DNA of 64,000 nucleotides from Gossypium raimondii (Eukaryota > Streptophyta > Magnoliopsida > Malvales > Malvaceae). Under the pieces are notes generated by a model that was not told where the DNA came from, searched no databases, and worked only from the letters and a program-made list of their open reading frames with translations. The stretch spans positions 40,961,192 to 41,025,191 of the forward strand of contig NC_068566.1 in the NCBI RefSeq assembly GCF_025698545.1, written 5' to 3'. Within the stretch, counting starts at the first letter, position 1. Each line of letters opens with the position of its first letter. The position numbers were made by a program, and so were the translations under genes. Below are positions 1 to 12,366 of the stretch, piece after piece.

Positions 1-1210
1 TAAACACGTCCCCAATACCCACCCTCCGCCTACCATCTTGGAAGCTTCACCTTAAAACGATTTTCACATCCCTCAAATTTCCCTCTCCTTTCCAATAGGC
101 AATGATAAAATTTTAGTTGCCAAAAACTCAAAACACCCTGTGGTTAATAGCTTTACGTTGGCATTTGAAATTTAAGGTTTATGTCCTCATAATATCCTCT
201 TATTTATGGGTTGGAAAGGGGTTAGAAGTAGTTCTAGACATCGTGTCAACAAAAAATAAATATAATTAGAACTTATAATGAGATTGTTCAAATAAATAAA
301 TATTTTTTATTTTGATGAATTTTTTATTTTGACGTTTGATATTTATTTTTATTTAAATTTTACATAAATTGAATCTTTACTTTTTTAATGATATTAGTTA
401 ATTCATATAATTAATATCTTTAATTATTTTGATCAAATCATTGACAAATTAAGTGTTCTTTTAATTCACGTTAGCTATCAAAAGTAATAAAGGTGCTAAT
501 TATTTGAACTAACTAATGACACAACTCATTTTTTTTAAAACCTTACAAGATAATGGTAAAATTATAATTATAATTATTCTATTTTTCTCACATTTTCTAT
601 TGTTCTCACTCTTGGGATTTAGTATTTATATTTTAATTTGACATTATCTGGTACTTTATTTATAATGACATTAGTTAATCCAAATAATTAGTATTCTTAA
701 TTATTCCATCTAAAATGATTACATGAATTTCTCTTCAAAACATCTTTATAACACAATATATATATATTTCTTCGTGAAGTTGGAAATGTTATTTTTTTTA
801 AATTTCGACCTCAATATTTTGACTAGAATAATTAAGAGTATCAACTATATCAACTAAACATATAAAAAATTATATCAACTAATTAATGATACAACATAGA
901 GGAACCGAATTATATCGAATTAAAGTATAGATACTAAATCCTAAATTTAAATAACCATAATTTAATCTAAGAATTCATAAGTTGATTAAATAAATAATTT
1001 ATTTTTATAAAAACATTGTTTTTATTTAATTTATTTGGTAAAAGTGATTTATCTTTTACTAGAAATGAATGGAGGATAGCAAAATAATATTTACTAAAAA
1101 TAAAAATAAAAATTTATATGTATATGAACTACAAGTGATAAAGAAGTATATTTGAACGGAATTTATTAATATTTCATCATTTATATTTATAAAGTTTAAT
1201 TCACATCATT
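1..1210. other. AT-rich intergenic stretch, no gene seen
   Basis: Very AT-rich sequence on both strands without a convincing reading frame. No domain, splice-site series or retroelement terminus could be recognised. It has the look of old degraded intergenic DNA. Confidence 0.6.
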
Positions 1211-1790
1211 GTCTATACTATTATTTAATCTTTTGATTGAGTTGGTGTCACGAGTCAATTGGGCACTAACCCGATTAAATAATTTACAAAATGTCCTTCC
1301 ATAATTAAATCAAAGTCATATTATTTGAAGGTATTTTGGTCTTTTATTTTAACAAAAAACCAATAAAAATATACATGTGGTAGTATTTAAACTCATATCA
1401 ATTGGATTGGTAAAATCTTACATTTACCATTCAACCAAACTTTCATTTTGATGTCTTTTATACATTTTTATTTTAATATGCACAATTTATTATCTCCATC
1501 AGTTGTATATACTATTATTTAAGCTCTTGACTGAGTTGGTATCACGAGTCAACCAAACACCAACTCAGTTAGAAAAATTACGGGAATGTCCTTCCGTAAT
1601 TAAAATAATTTATATATCTTTTTATTTTAACAAGAACCAATAAAGAAAATGCATATAACGGGATTTGTACCCACAACCAATTGGATTGGTAAAACTTTAA
1701 ATTTACCACTCAACAAAAGCTTTTATTTTAATGTTTTCCTATACATTTTATTTTAACTTGACAATTTATTATCTCCATTAGTTGTATATA
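1211..1790. repeat. Tandem direct repeat, two copies of about 295 bp
   Basis: The segment starting near 1211 is repeated from about 1505. Shared landmarks are TATACTATTATTTAA, GAGTTGGTRTCACGAGTCAA, ATGTCCTTCC, CAATTGGATTGGTAAAA and a closing ACAATTTATTATCTCCAT. The offset between matching landmarks is about 294 bp. The copies differ by many substitutions and small indels, so the duplication is not recent. No coding content was seen. Confidence 0.75.
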
Positions 1791-2500
1791 TTAATAATAT
1801 TTTTATTATGATTAACTAGTTTCAAATCATATATTTCATTATTTATTTGAAATTATTTTAAACACACATCTATGATTTCCATATTCATATGCGTGTGATA
1901 AAATTTCTAATTAAAATTTTAAGAAATTTTCTTATAAAACGTTTCTCGAAGAAGCTCAGGATTTATACGAGTAACTAAACTATATATAAAAGGAAGGCCT
2001 AGGCCCTCTATTATGCTTAAATTTAAAATTTAATCTTTATACTTTAATTTCCAATATAATTTAGTTTTTTATTTTTATTAGTTAGTCCAAATAGTTAATA
2101 TCATTAACTTTTCAATTAATGTTATGTAATATATACATTTGAGTGTCCTAAGAATCTTAGAGACTAACATACCTTTAGGTTTGCTTAGTGTCATGAGTCA
2201 CCTTGGGCACCAATTCAATAAGAGAAAGTACTAAAATCAAATTTTAAAATGATAATAAATATTTTTTATTATTTATATTTTATATAAAATCTATAAAAAT
2301 AATTTAAACTAAGAATAGAGCAAATATAGTTCAAATTCATTAAATTATTGATTTTACCATGTCAACTAAAGTTTTATTATTTTATATAATTTTTTTTTGT
2401 ATAAAATTTGCTTTTCACTTGCATAATGGGTGTGTCATATTGACCGCCACCAAACGTGCGAACGTTTGGACTGAAAATATTGCAACAAATAAATATATGA
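1791..2500. other. AT-rich intergenic stretch, no gene seen
   Basis: Low-complexity AT-rich DNA. A line similar to the flanking duplication recurs around 2180-2220 (gttagtgtcatgagtcac). Nothing coding was recognised. Confidence 0.5.
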
Positions 2501-2507
2501 TTGAACA

Positions 2508-3660
2508 CTGGTGTCCACAAGTATACGGGTCAAATTGTAATATAGTTTGTTTACAACAAAACACTTGGAAAGTATTTCGAGGATCGTACCCAAGGAGTTG
2601 TAGATTGGAGAAATTTATTATAAATTAATTACAGAAAATAAGTACTAATCTAATCGAATTTCGAATTAGTAGTGACTCCAATTTAAAGTATTTATTAAAC
2701 TAATTAAAATACTAAACCAAAATTAACCTAATGGAATTTTCTATTCCTAGTGTCAACGATGCCATATTTAGCCTATGTTTGATTAACAGGTAGAAGATTA
2801 ACTTGCTTCAATGGTTATAATAATAAGAGAACTCGGGTTTTAATGATGAATTAATTATTAACTAGACAATATTACCTCTCGGCCTTTACTACTTAACTAA
2901 TCGACCAGTACACGCCTACCTCTTGGCCTCACTTTCCTGATCGGGATAAATCCACAATTTACTTGGTAACCTCGTCTCTCGATCCGTTTACCTATATTAC
3001 TTCCTAGGGTCATCAATCCTAGAGTTAAAAACACATGAATTTATACCAACAAATTCATATGAGAAACCATTGTGAATACACTAACTATGCACACATCCAC
3101 ACATCAAACTACTGAATGAATTTAAAAGTTTCGTAACTGAAACATGTTAGATATAAATAAAGCATAATTTATTCTGATATTCATACAAACATTAGTTGAT
3201 CAGTTTAACAAAAATATAAATAAAGGACAATAAGTAGGAGAAAGCTCTTATATATACGCGACTCCTGAGCAATCTCCTCTCGCAATCATCTTCACTCGAA
3301 ATAGAAAAGTTCCGATTAAACGAACATAAATAAAACTAAATAAAATCGAAGTAAAAAAAATTGTTTGTCTAAGTCTAGCGAAGTCTAACGTCTAACTGTC
3401 AACATCAACCTCTAATGAAGTTATAAAAGTGTTTATATAGGCACAAATTAGGGCATACACTAGGGTAAAATATTTAATAAAATGTATTTTCAAAATCTGC
3501 TATTGTGGTTGCTGACATCATCTTTTAGTCACGCTTACATCACGACGTCACAACACCAAGATCCCAACCTCACGACGTCAACCCTATTTTCAGCCATTGA
3601 TGCTTTGAAGTTCAGTGTCGTGATGTGACCGCCTCTCAATGTGCTAACGTTAAGAGTGTG
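2508..3660. repeat. Non-coding retroelement-like dispersed repeat, copy 1
   Basis: Begins with a motif (cacaagtatacgggtcaaat, then ggatcgtacccaagga) that recurs at 3690-3780. It continues with segments matching 6840-7560: ...AATTACTRATCTA, then TTTTCYTATTCC, ...ATAAAGCATAA, then AACGAACATAAA-type stretches. No polyprotein is visible. The order of motifs resembles non-coding parts of plant Ty3/gypsy elements of the Tat/Athila type, but that is inference. The 89-codon frame at 2359-2628 overlaps this repeat and is not considered a gene. Confidence 0.5.
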
Positions 3661-5029
3661 TATACTACTACAAAAGCTAGGAAACTAGGCGATGTCTGCA
3701 AGTGTACGAGTCAAATTGTAATATAGTTTATTAGTACAACGAAGTATTGAGAGTACTCCGAGGGTCGTACCCAAGGATTGCAGTTTGGAAAAAACTACTG
3801 TAACAGTCCGTTTTCAGTGAAATCGGAACAATGGTTTCGGGACCACAAATTCGAGTCCGAAAAGAAAATTTTGTTAATATTCTTTTATGGTTTGAATTAT
3901 GATAGGAATATCGTATAAAAATTCTGTTAAGAAAATTTTACCGATTACATGTTTAATTATAGAAAGGATCGAATTGCATAAAATGCAAAAGTTGAGTTCT
4001 AGTAGCTAAAAGGATTAAATAGCCATAGAATTCAAAATTTGATTTCCTTATATGGAAATTAGACCATTAAATGGAGTTAGTAGATATTTATTATGATACA
4101 TCCACGGAAAATTAGAAAAGAAAAGGACTAAATTGGAAATTTAATTAATTAAATATGAAAATAAGCTAATATCATCTTATTTCATCATCTTCCCCAAATT
4201 AAAGTACATGGAAACCCTAGCTAAGAGAAAGTGACTTCAAGCAAGTTATTTTGGCTCAATTAGATATGAATTTTTGTTCTGTTTTTAGTAATTTTTATAT
4301 TCTCGAGATCGTAATAACCTAATCTATCTAGTTTGGAGATCAATTTGCAAAGTTATCAAAGTATAAAATTATTTCCACGGATGAGTATGCTGAAATTTTG
4401 AAATTCATGGTAGAAAATGAAAGGTTATTCATATATAAACAACATTTGTAAAGGAAATTTTCATGAAATTGTGATTTTAGGAATTGAAAATATGTAAAAT
4501 TCATGGAAAATTTTTGAATTTTTGAAATACATGGACTGTAAAAGTTATATGAAAATTTTGGTTAGGCTTGCAATAAGGATTAAATTGCATGAATTTTATT
4601 TTCCGAGCCTAGGGACGAAATTAAAATTAATCAAAAATATAGGGGCAAAATGGAACTTTTGCCTAAGATATAAATTGGATTGAAATGAGTATTAAATTGT
4701 ATTAAATTGAGTTAATTTACTCGTATAGATCCGGAAAGACAAAATACGGAGCTAGATTATGGTAAAAAAAAGTAACGGATTAGTAGATTACAACTCACGA
4801 ACATTGTTGAGGTAAGTTCATGTAACTTAATTGTGTATATTTATATTCTTATATTGAGTGTTGAATATGTAAATTGTGTAAGTGTCATATATGTGTATGT
4901 AATTGATCTCATAACTGAAAATCCATAATAAATAAATAAGTTTCGTTTGGATAATGAGATTCGATGGATACAGGTTCTGTTTCCCGAAATGGTAGTGTTT
5001 CTGCATATGTTGTGGATGTACTGTAGCTT

Positions 5030-5400
5030 GAAAGAGCGTCCCGTTACAAGTCCTCTCAAGCTTCCCGTTATAGTGTTCTTGCGAGCTTCTCGTTAAATAC
5101 TCTTCAGAGCATCCCGATCGGTTGTGACCCTACATGTGTTGTGGGCACACCGCAGCTCTTATGAGCGTCCCATTATATAACTCTTCATGAGCTTCCAGAT
5201 TAAAAACTCTTTGTGAGCTTCCCACTAGTACTCTCTTGAACTTCTCGTTATATGGTTATCCGATGCTTCCCGTTAATTGCTCTTCGGAGCTACTCGTTGT
5301 AAGCTCTTTATGAGCTTCACGTTATATTGCCCGGATAAGTTTCCTGTACAAGGCTCAATGAGCTTCTTGTTATAGTGCTTGAGAGAGCGATTTCTGTTTA
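5030..5400. repeat. Degenerate minisatellite inside the solo LTR
   Basis: About a dozen imperfect units of roughly 28-35 bp centred on GAGCTTCCCGTTATA and CTCTT.ATGAGC, with variants such as GAGCATCCCGAT and GAGCTACTCGTT. The phase wanders and units are diverged. Confidence 0.65.
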
Positions 5401-6284
5401 AGTTCTCATAAAAGCACTTTCGGATATGAATTGACAGGTTTATAGTATTGTACACTTCAGGTCTACTACCCAAGTATCCATTGAGATTTCAAATGATTCA
5501 ACAGGTGAAATTCTGACATGAGAACATGTGAAATCAAAATGAAACTATTATATGTATATGTATATGTATGAAATACTTGGAAACCTAATACTTGATAAGC
5601 TCACCCTTGTTCTTGTTATTCACATGAAATACATGACTAACATATTTGTTTAGGTTATATGTGTTAGGCTAATTACCAAATTGCTTTGAATGTATTATGC
5701 ATGTTTATTATATAAGTAAATGAATGGTAAGTTAATTTCCCGTTATACGAACTTACTAAGTATTAAGTGCTTACTCTGTCTTATTTCTTCTATTTTATAG
5801 TACTCGGAGGCTCGTAAAGGTTGGATGCTAGTCGAAGCTACATCACACTGTCCCCCAAACTTTTTGGTATATATATAAATAGTAAACTAATTTTGGTAAT
5901 AATGGCATGTATAGGTTAAATTTTACCATTGATGGCAATGTAATGTTGGTTGAAATTAGCCATTGGAATGACTATTAAATGGTATGTTTTGATGTGTAAA
6001 TAGTCTTAATATACTTGATGTATGTTTGAAATGGTCAAATGATGGTAAGCACATGGATGAATGAATTAAGATAGCATATTTGGTAAAATATGCATCTATG
6101 TAAATTTGATCAATTTGGTAAGATTGAGTATATGAATACATGTGATGCAAATATCATGTATATGACTTGGTTTTAGCTTGGTTTAAATGGCTTGTATTAG
6201 ATTGGGAATGTGTTTAAGTGTTAATGTAGGTGGAAGACAAGATTGGGTGAGAAATAAGGCTTAGAAATGGTCTTATTTTGTCCA

Positions 6285-6590
6285 TACGGCTAGAGACGCA
6301 GGCGTGTGTCTCAGCCGTGTGTGACACATGGCCTAGTACATGGGCGTGTGACATGGCAGTGTGTCTCCTGCATTTTAAAATTTCAAACAGAATACTCAGA
6401 GTTGATCACACGGCTTGGCACAAGGGCGTGTGGCTTGGTTGTGTGACTCATGCATTTAAAAGAATTGCAAGTCAGAGAGTTACACGGGCTGGGGACACGA
6501 CCGTGTATTGAACTTCAAACGCCACACGGCCTGAGACATGGGTGTGTCACTTGGCCGTGTGGCTTGGCCACACGGGCGTGTGTCCCCTGT
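6285..6590. repeat. ACACGG / CGTGTG-rich stretch inside the solo LTR
   Basis: Repeated short motifs CACACGGC, ACATGGGCGTGTG, GGCCGTGTGGCTTGG and CACACGGGCGTGTG occur in both orientations and can pair locally as hairpins. The stretch is GC-richer than everything around it. The 77-codon frame here follows from the lack of AT-rich stops and is not taken as a gene. Confidence 0.65.
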
Positions 6591-7729
6591 ACCTTAGAAA
6601 AATTTTGAGATTTTGCGAAAAATTCTCTGAGTTTTCGATTTAGTCCCAACTTATTTCTAATGTATGTTTTGGGCCTCGAGGGCTCATATAAGGGACGATA
6701 TGATAAATTTATGACTAATTTCTGATATGAATGTGAAGTAATATGAAATATTTGAGTCTAATCGGTAAACCTTGGTAATGCTTCTAAACCCTGTTCCGGG
6801 GACGAATACGGGTTAGGGGTGTTACAACTACTATTAAGCCAATTACTGGAAATAATTACTAATCTACTTGAGTCACAAATCAGTAGTGTTAATTTGAAAG
6901 AAAGATGATAATAATAAACTAATTAAATTTAACTAAACCTATATCTACTCTTAGGTTAATGTATCGACTTTTCCTATTCCTTGTTTCAACTACACAAGCT
7001 CCTTCAGCCTAAATCCAATTGCTCTACCTAATTAACTATTGATGTAGGGCTCTATTCAACCAGCTAGTCATTAACCTAGTTAGGTCTCTCAACATTCAAC
7101 TAACCTAATGAGTCGGTAAAAACTACTTATCTCTTGATGTCACATCCCAGACCAGATTGGGGTAAGGTTTTCATGGATAGGCAATACAGATTTCAAGTTC
7201 ATTCACACCTATATGACTTCCTAAAGTCGTCAAGCCTAGGTTTTAGGTTATTCCTTTCCCAACCAACTGATCTGCTAAGAAACTCTACATTTCAATCAAT
7301 TAATTAGGTTAATATAATTGAAACATGTGAAATATGTATAAAGCATAAATTGGTTCTAATATTTATACAAGCATTCAATTAACAATGTTAAATAAAGAGA
7401 TATAAAGAATAGAATAAAGGAAAGAGATGCTCATGGATTTCGTCAATCTAAAAGTGCGGCTCCAACCCGCTTACGATCATCTAACATTGGAATAGGATCT
7501 TCCGGTTACATGAACATAAAATAAACTAAGTAAAAACTAAGAACGAAATAAAAACCTAAGATTAATTTATGTCTCCCTAAAATTGTGTGTTTAATCTGAT
7601 TACAATGGCCTATAGGCTAAACTCGAAATATTAAAGTGCCTAAACTATCCTTGAAGTATTTAAAGTTCGATTAGGAAAAATACTCTTAATTTTCCTAAAA
7701 AATGCAGTTGTCATGTGCAGGGATTTTCG

Positions 7730-9003
7730 GGCCGTGTAGAAGCCATGTTGCAACATAAGTTGGTGTCGTGACACAACAGGGGCGTGCTGTGACACAGCAG
7801 GTAGTTTTGCTCCAGGACTTGTTTTTGCTTTTGTCTTCAGTGTTGCAATATCGATGTATTGGTATTGTGACATAGGTAGCAGTTTTGGCCCAAATATGCA
7901 TCTGTAGCTCCCGATTTGTCCTAAAAGACCATGTAACTTTTTTTAAGTATCTAAAGTATAATAAAAATGATTGAAAAGCATAAATTACGACTTCAAGCAT
8001 GAAAACATAAATATATACTAAGATGCTTTGATTCAACTATCAAATAAGCTAAAGTTATGTGTAAAAAGAGATGTAAATAATAGTGTAATTTGTGACAGAT
8101 CAAACTCCACCACAATTAACTTGTTGCTTGTCCTTAGGCAACCAAAACACTATATGGGAAAAAGAGAAGAAAAAAATTAATACAAAAATGACTTGATTTC
8201 TTTCTTTAAACAAGCTAGAGTTAGTGAATATGAATGTAAATAAGAATCTAGATCATGGCAGATCACCACTCCCACGCTTAACTTTTTGCTTGTCCTAAGC
8301 AAACCAAGTCTAGACACATAACATGCAGTAAGAAGACATTCCTTGGATTTTATGACTACTACGAACATGATTGTCAAATATTAAAGGTATAACGATTCTT
8401 ATCACACATGCAACTTAATCTTCATAGTTTGATGCCTGAAAACTTTTTAAAGTAAATTAAGATTATTTTACAAAGTTACATTACTAACAACTTAGAAGTA
8501 ATTCTCATTACCAAATGTTTAACAATATCACTATTAACATAAATCAAATAGATATGTAGCAGACACAATCATGTGAATAAAAAAAATATTCATTAAGTAG
8601 AATTGTTAGCAATTCCGGAAGATTATGCACAAGGAACGCTTAAGTCACATTGGTCTTCTAGGCTTGTAACATAGGTTGGTGGCGTGTCGCGACGCAGCAG
8701 GTAGTTTCGCTCCAAGACTTATTTTTGCTTCTGTCTTTGGTGTTGCGACATCAGTGTCTTGGTGTCGCAACATAGGTAGCAAATTTGACCCGAATATGCA
8801 TCTTTAGCTCCCGATTTGTCCTACAAGACCATGTAACTTTATTTAAGTATCTAAAGTATAATAAAAACGACTGAAAAATATAAATTATGACTTCAAGCAT
8901 GAAAACATAAATATATACTAAGATGCTTTGATTTAACTATTAAACAAGCTAAGGTTATGTGTAAAAAGGAATGTAAATAATAGTGTAACTCGTGGTAGAT
9001 CAC
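7730..9003. repeat. Direct repeats (about 300 bp) spaced about 955 bp apart
   Basis: 7730-8100 and 8690-9003 share a long block, including AGCTCCCGATTTGTCCTA, AAGACCATGTAACTTT, GACTTCAAGCATGAAAACAT and TACTAAGATGCTTTGATT. The copies differ by scattered substitutions. This is an internal duplication within the right part of repeat copy 2. Confidence 0.75.
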
Positions 9004-9290
9004 GACGTCGAATGTTGATGTCATGACACAACCGTTGTTCCTAGCATACTTAAGCCCAAATTGATACCCTACATACTCAAATAACTCATTAGTCATGCCC
9101 GAGGCCCGAGTTAGCCTTAGAAGTCGTCAAAGCACTAAAAACTGTGTAAAAATACTTATTTTACAATAAAATAAATCTAAGCTAATAAAATTAAAAACGC
9201 GATACATAAACATAAAACGACTAAAAAAATAAACTTGTTAAGCACCAAAAAGATTTTAATTTGCCACAATAAATTGTGACAAATTAAATA

Positions 9291-12070
9291 TCTAACGTAT
9301 ATTAGTAATCGAGTTAGTATCATAAATCAACAGAACACCATTTAAAAATAACTAAAAACTTATTACTTCTATAAAATATCAAATCTTAATATAATTGAAC
9401 AGAAGTGACTATCATCTTTGGAGTTTTAACCCAATTATTTTAACTAAATCCTTATGTAATTTTCATTTAATGTTTCATAAATATATTTGCACATATTTTT
9501 TTATCATAAATATTGTGTCATAATATAGTTTAATATTTAATTAATTGTGAGTGTCATTTCAGCTTCTAACCACAGCAAGCACAAGGGCGCACGTGTGAAG
9601 TACAAAGTGCATGGTACGGATGGGTCCACAGTGGAAGTTAGGGACACGCGCGGGAATGGTGGTGGGTGCAAAGCCCAAGGGGCCAGATAGAAACGTGAAA
9701 ACAAAAATTACTATTTCCAGATGGAAGGTGATTGCGCTCAGGAGGCGGTAATGGGTGCGGAGACAAAGGTAACATGCGAGGGAGGCACTTTGGATATAGA
9801 AATTTGGGCAAAGGCCGACGTGGTGTATAAACACTGGTGACACGCGCGGCGTCTTTCCCTTTACTCTCCTGTGCTTTTCATTCTTGATTTTCCTATCTTC
9901 TTTTAATATATGCATAAATAATATCTCTTTCTTTTCAAAACTATAATAAATTCCTTTTGCCGTCTGTCTGCCCATGCAATTTAAAATTTATTTCTTAAAT
10001 CTTCTCTAATTTATAAAAAAATATAATTGTTTTTAATGCTTTAATTTGAATATGAAAAATGAAATATAACTGAAGAAAATACTATAAAACGAGATTATGC
10101 TCTTCCCTATACTTTAAAAATTAAATTAAATGAAATATAACTCGATTGATATCGGTACTATTATTAGTGTAGGAGGGCATAAATTTAAATATCTGAAATG
10201 TATTATCCTCCTATTTAAGACTATGGATAATTCTAAATATTGTATCAAGAAAAGTAAATATGGTAAAAATATAATAAAACTAATATATAAAACAAATTAA
10301 ATGTACCAAAATCACATCATACAAATCATTATTAGAGTTGGCAAATAGATGGGCTCAGGTGAGTATATTTCAGTCTTGAATTTTTTCAAACTAGGTTGGA
10401 GCTGACGGATTCAAATAATTTTAAATTTTATAAGTTATAAATATTTTAATTTTGAATGTAATAATTCATTTTACTTTTATACGATGGCAACACAATTGAA
10501 TTTACTTTATAAAAGCATAAATTATATATATAATAAAATTATTTTTATAATATAATTAAAGTGCTTATTATAGGTAAATTTTATTGTTTTATGATATTAT
10601 ATGAATTAGTGAAAATAATTTTTATTGTTCGTTATTACATTATACTGACAATTGAATAACTTGTTAATAGAATTTGATGTATATTAAGGTAATAATTGAC
10701 ATTCATGTACCCAAAATAATATTTGATATATTTTAATGTATAAGTTTATATACGAATAATAAATTAAAGATAGTAATTTATTAATAGAATTTTAAAAATA
10801 AATACATAATTTTTTTATTTTTAATAAGATAATATTAAGGTTGCTTGAATTTGACCGGATCAATGGTCGGACCGGTTAGATAGGGAATTGACTAGAGTAC
10901 TAGTTTGGAGAAGGGCATTGAACTGATAGACTCAAAAATCGGTATGGACGAATTGAACTAGGTAAAAAAAGATCGATTTTACCAGATTTTTAATAATTTA
11001 TTTAATCGAACCAAATAAACTGATTAGAACGACAAATCGATAAACTGATCAATGAACCACTGATCCGATTACAAAAATCTTGAATTATATCATCAAATTT
11101 ATTAATTATTTAAATTAATAATTTTCAATGCATCAAATAAATATAAACTTTGCATTGATTTCCATTAAATTATGAAACCACCTAGTTTTAATAATTTGAA
11201 TATTACTTTAGTTTTGAATAATTAACTAGATTTATTTTATAATATAAAATAATATTATGAATTAAAACTTTATGTTATTTATATAAATAAATTTTAGTCT
11301 AATTAATTAATATTAATAAGAAAATTATAGCACTCCAAAATTTTAAAATAAAAAGAATTTAATTAGATTTGAAATAAATAAATTTAAAATCAAAAGTTAT
11401 AAATTGATTTTAAATCATAGAAGATAAAGCAAAAATGATAAATTTAAAATATTGATGAATTCACATCCTCATTTAGCCTTTTAGGTTGATACTTATCCCA
11501 CTACCCCTTCTGATCTTCATTGCTCATAGTTTCACCATCATATTGAAAATCCCAACGCCTTTTTGGAAACACATTCCATCATTAAACCACTTGCACGCCT
11601 TTTGATTTTCATATTTCAGCTTTGGTCTTTTCATGCATATGTGATTTATAAAATGGGTTCATATATTTTACAGCACAAAAGTCTAGTAAAATCATTTAGT
11701 ATTTTTTTCATTATTTCATTATTATTTAATATGTTTTAATTTTAAAATTATACTGTGTAATTTTACTTATATTTTATTATATCGTATCGTATAAATATCT
11801 AAAATTAATAAATTTACAATTTAAGTTGAGTTGAAAATTAAAATTTTATACATGTGGGTAATACAAAGTTTCAAAACTTAATTGGAAAAAAATTCAAATC
11901 ATTGATTTTCTGAACATCAGAATTATGTTCTTTTTACAATTTTTATGGGTTAACTTTGGATCAGAATTTTTACGCTTTCATCACTTTTTTAAATTAATTA
12001 ATGATGTTAGAGTTGTGACCTAAATTCTTTTTAAAATAAAATATAGTCCTCGGCTTTCATCATCGTGGAT
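9291..12070. other. Intergenic DNA with one GC-richer promoter-like island
   Basis: Mostly AT-rich and non-coding. The exception is about 9570-9900, described separately. Around 10840-11085 there are short complementary GACCGG/CCGGTT and GATCGAT/ATCGATA-type segments that resemble a small inverted-repeat element, but no clean ends or target duplication were found. The minus-strand frame at 9559-9975 has no recognisable protein features. Confidence 0.5.
9575..9900 (+). promoter_or_regulatory. Promoter-like island without a following gene
   Basis: In an AT-rich desert this block is GC-richer. It carries CACGTG (about 9590), two GACACGCGCGG motifs, GACGTGG and a TATA-like GTATAAAC near 9823-9832. 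A CT-rich stretch of the kind seen in plant 5' leaders follows. No reading frame follows on the plus strand before the copia element. It could be the orphaned upstream part of a lost gene or a fragment carried by a repeat. Confidence 0.3.
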
Positions 12071-12075
12071 CCCCA

Positions 12076-12360
12076 TGTCAAACATTATACTGCAACAGAA
12101 TTTCTCAATACCATGAAATTGTTGCATCATCAAAAGATCAACACGTGTGATTTTATCTCAACCAACTCAATGAGATGTCATCAGCATATTTCTTAACAAC
12201 CTTTGTCAATGATTTGTTGACACGTATCATGGTTTCTCTCTACTATCTTCATGTATAAATCCATTACTGTTTGTAATGTTTGTGAAATGGAAAATGCACA
12301 AAAGAATCATATTATCAGTCATCATCTTTATTCTTATTATGTCATTCTAATTTTCTAACT
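12076..12360 (+). repeat. 5' LTR of copia element 1
   Basis: Starts TGTCAAAC and ends CTAACT. It contains a G-box CACGTG (12142-12147), a TTGAC W-box-like site (about 12217) and a TATA-like TATAAAT at 12254-12260. The 3' end is CT rather than the usual CA; the same change is in the 3' LTR. Confidence 0.92.
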
Positions 12361-12366
12361 TGGTAT

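Larger units (their letters stand above)
3799..6826. mobile_element. Solo LTR (3028 bp), gypsy type, TSD ACTAC
   Basis: Starts TGTAACAGTCC and ends GGGGTGTTACA, so it has TG..CA ends with a short inverted terminal repeat. It is flanked by the direct repeat ACTAC at 3794-3798 and 6827-6831. There is no coding region, primer-binding site or second LTR inside. Length and ends fit a solo LTR of a large-LTR gypsy element (Del/Tekay-like by inference); a non-autonomous element is the alternative. It contains a degenerate minisatellite (about 5030-5400) and an ACACGG/CGTGTG-rich stretch (about 6285-6580). It interrupts the older repeat copy 2. Confidence 0.8.
3690..9290. repeat. Non-coding retroelement-like dispersed repeat, copy 2 (split)
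   Basis: The left piece (3690-3798) matches the start of copy 1. The right piece resumes after 6831 and matches the rest of copy 1 to about 7560, then runs on to about 9290. The two pieces are separated by a 3028-bp solo LTR flanked by ACTAC. The right part contains blocks typical of plant retroelement 3' ends when read on the minus strand (gggagctacagatgcatatt; a ttgcttgtcctaagcaaacc block on plus). No open polyprotein frame survives. The outer ends are approximate. Confidence 0.5.

Noticed and set aside
2359..2628. 89-codon plus-strand frame
   Set aside because: It overlaps the start of dispersed repeat copy 1, has no recognisable domain, and its second half recurs, broken, at 3690.
6278..6511. 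77-codon frame in the ACACGG/CGTGTG block
   Set aside because: It lies inside the solo LTR and exists because the GC-rich repeat lacks stops; no protein features.
9559..9975. 138-codon minus-strand frame
   Set aside because: It covers the promoter-like island; composition drives it and no domain or homologous pattern is visible.
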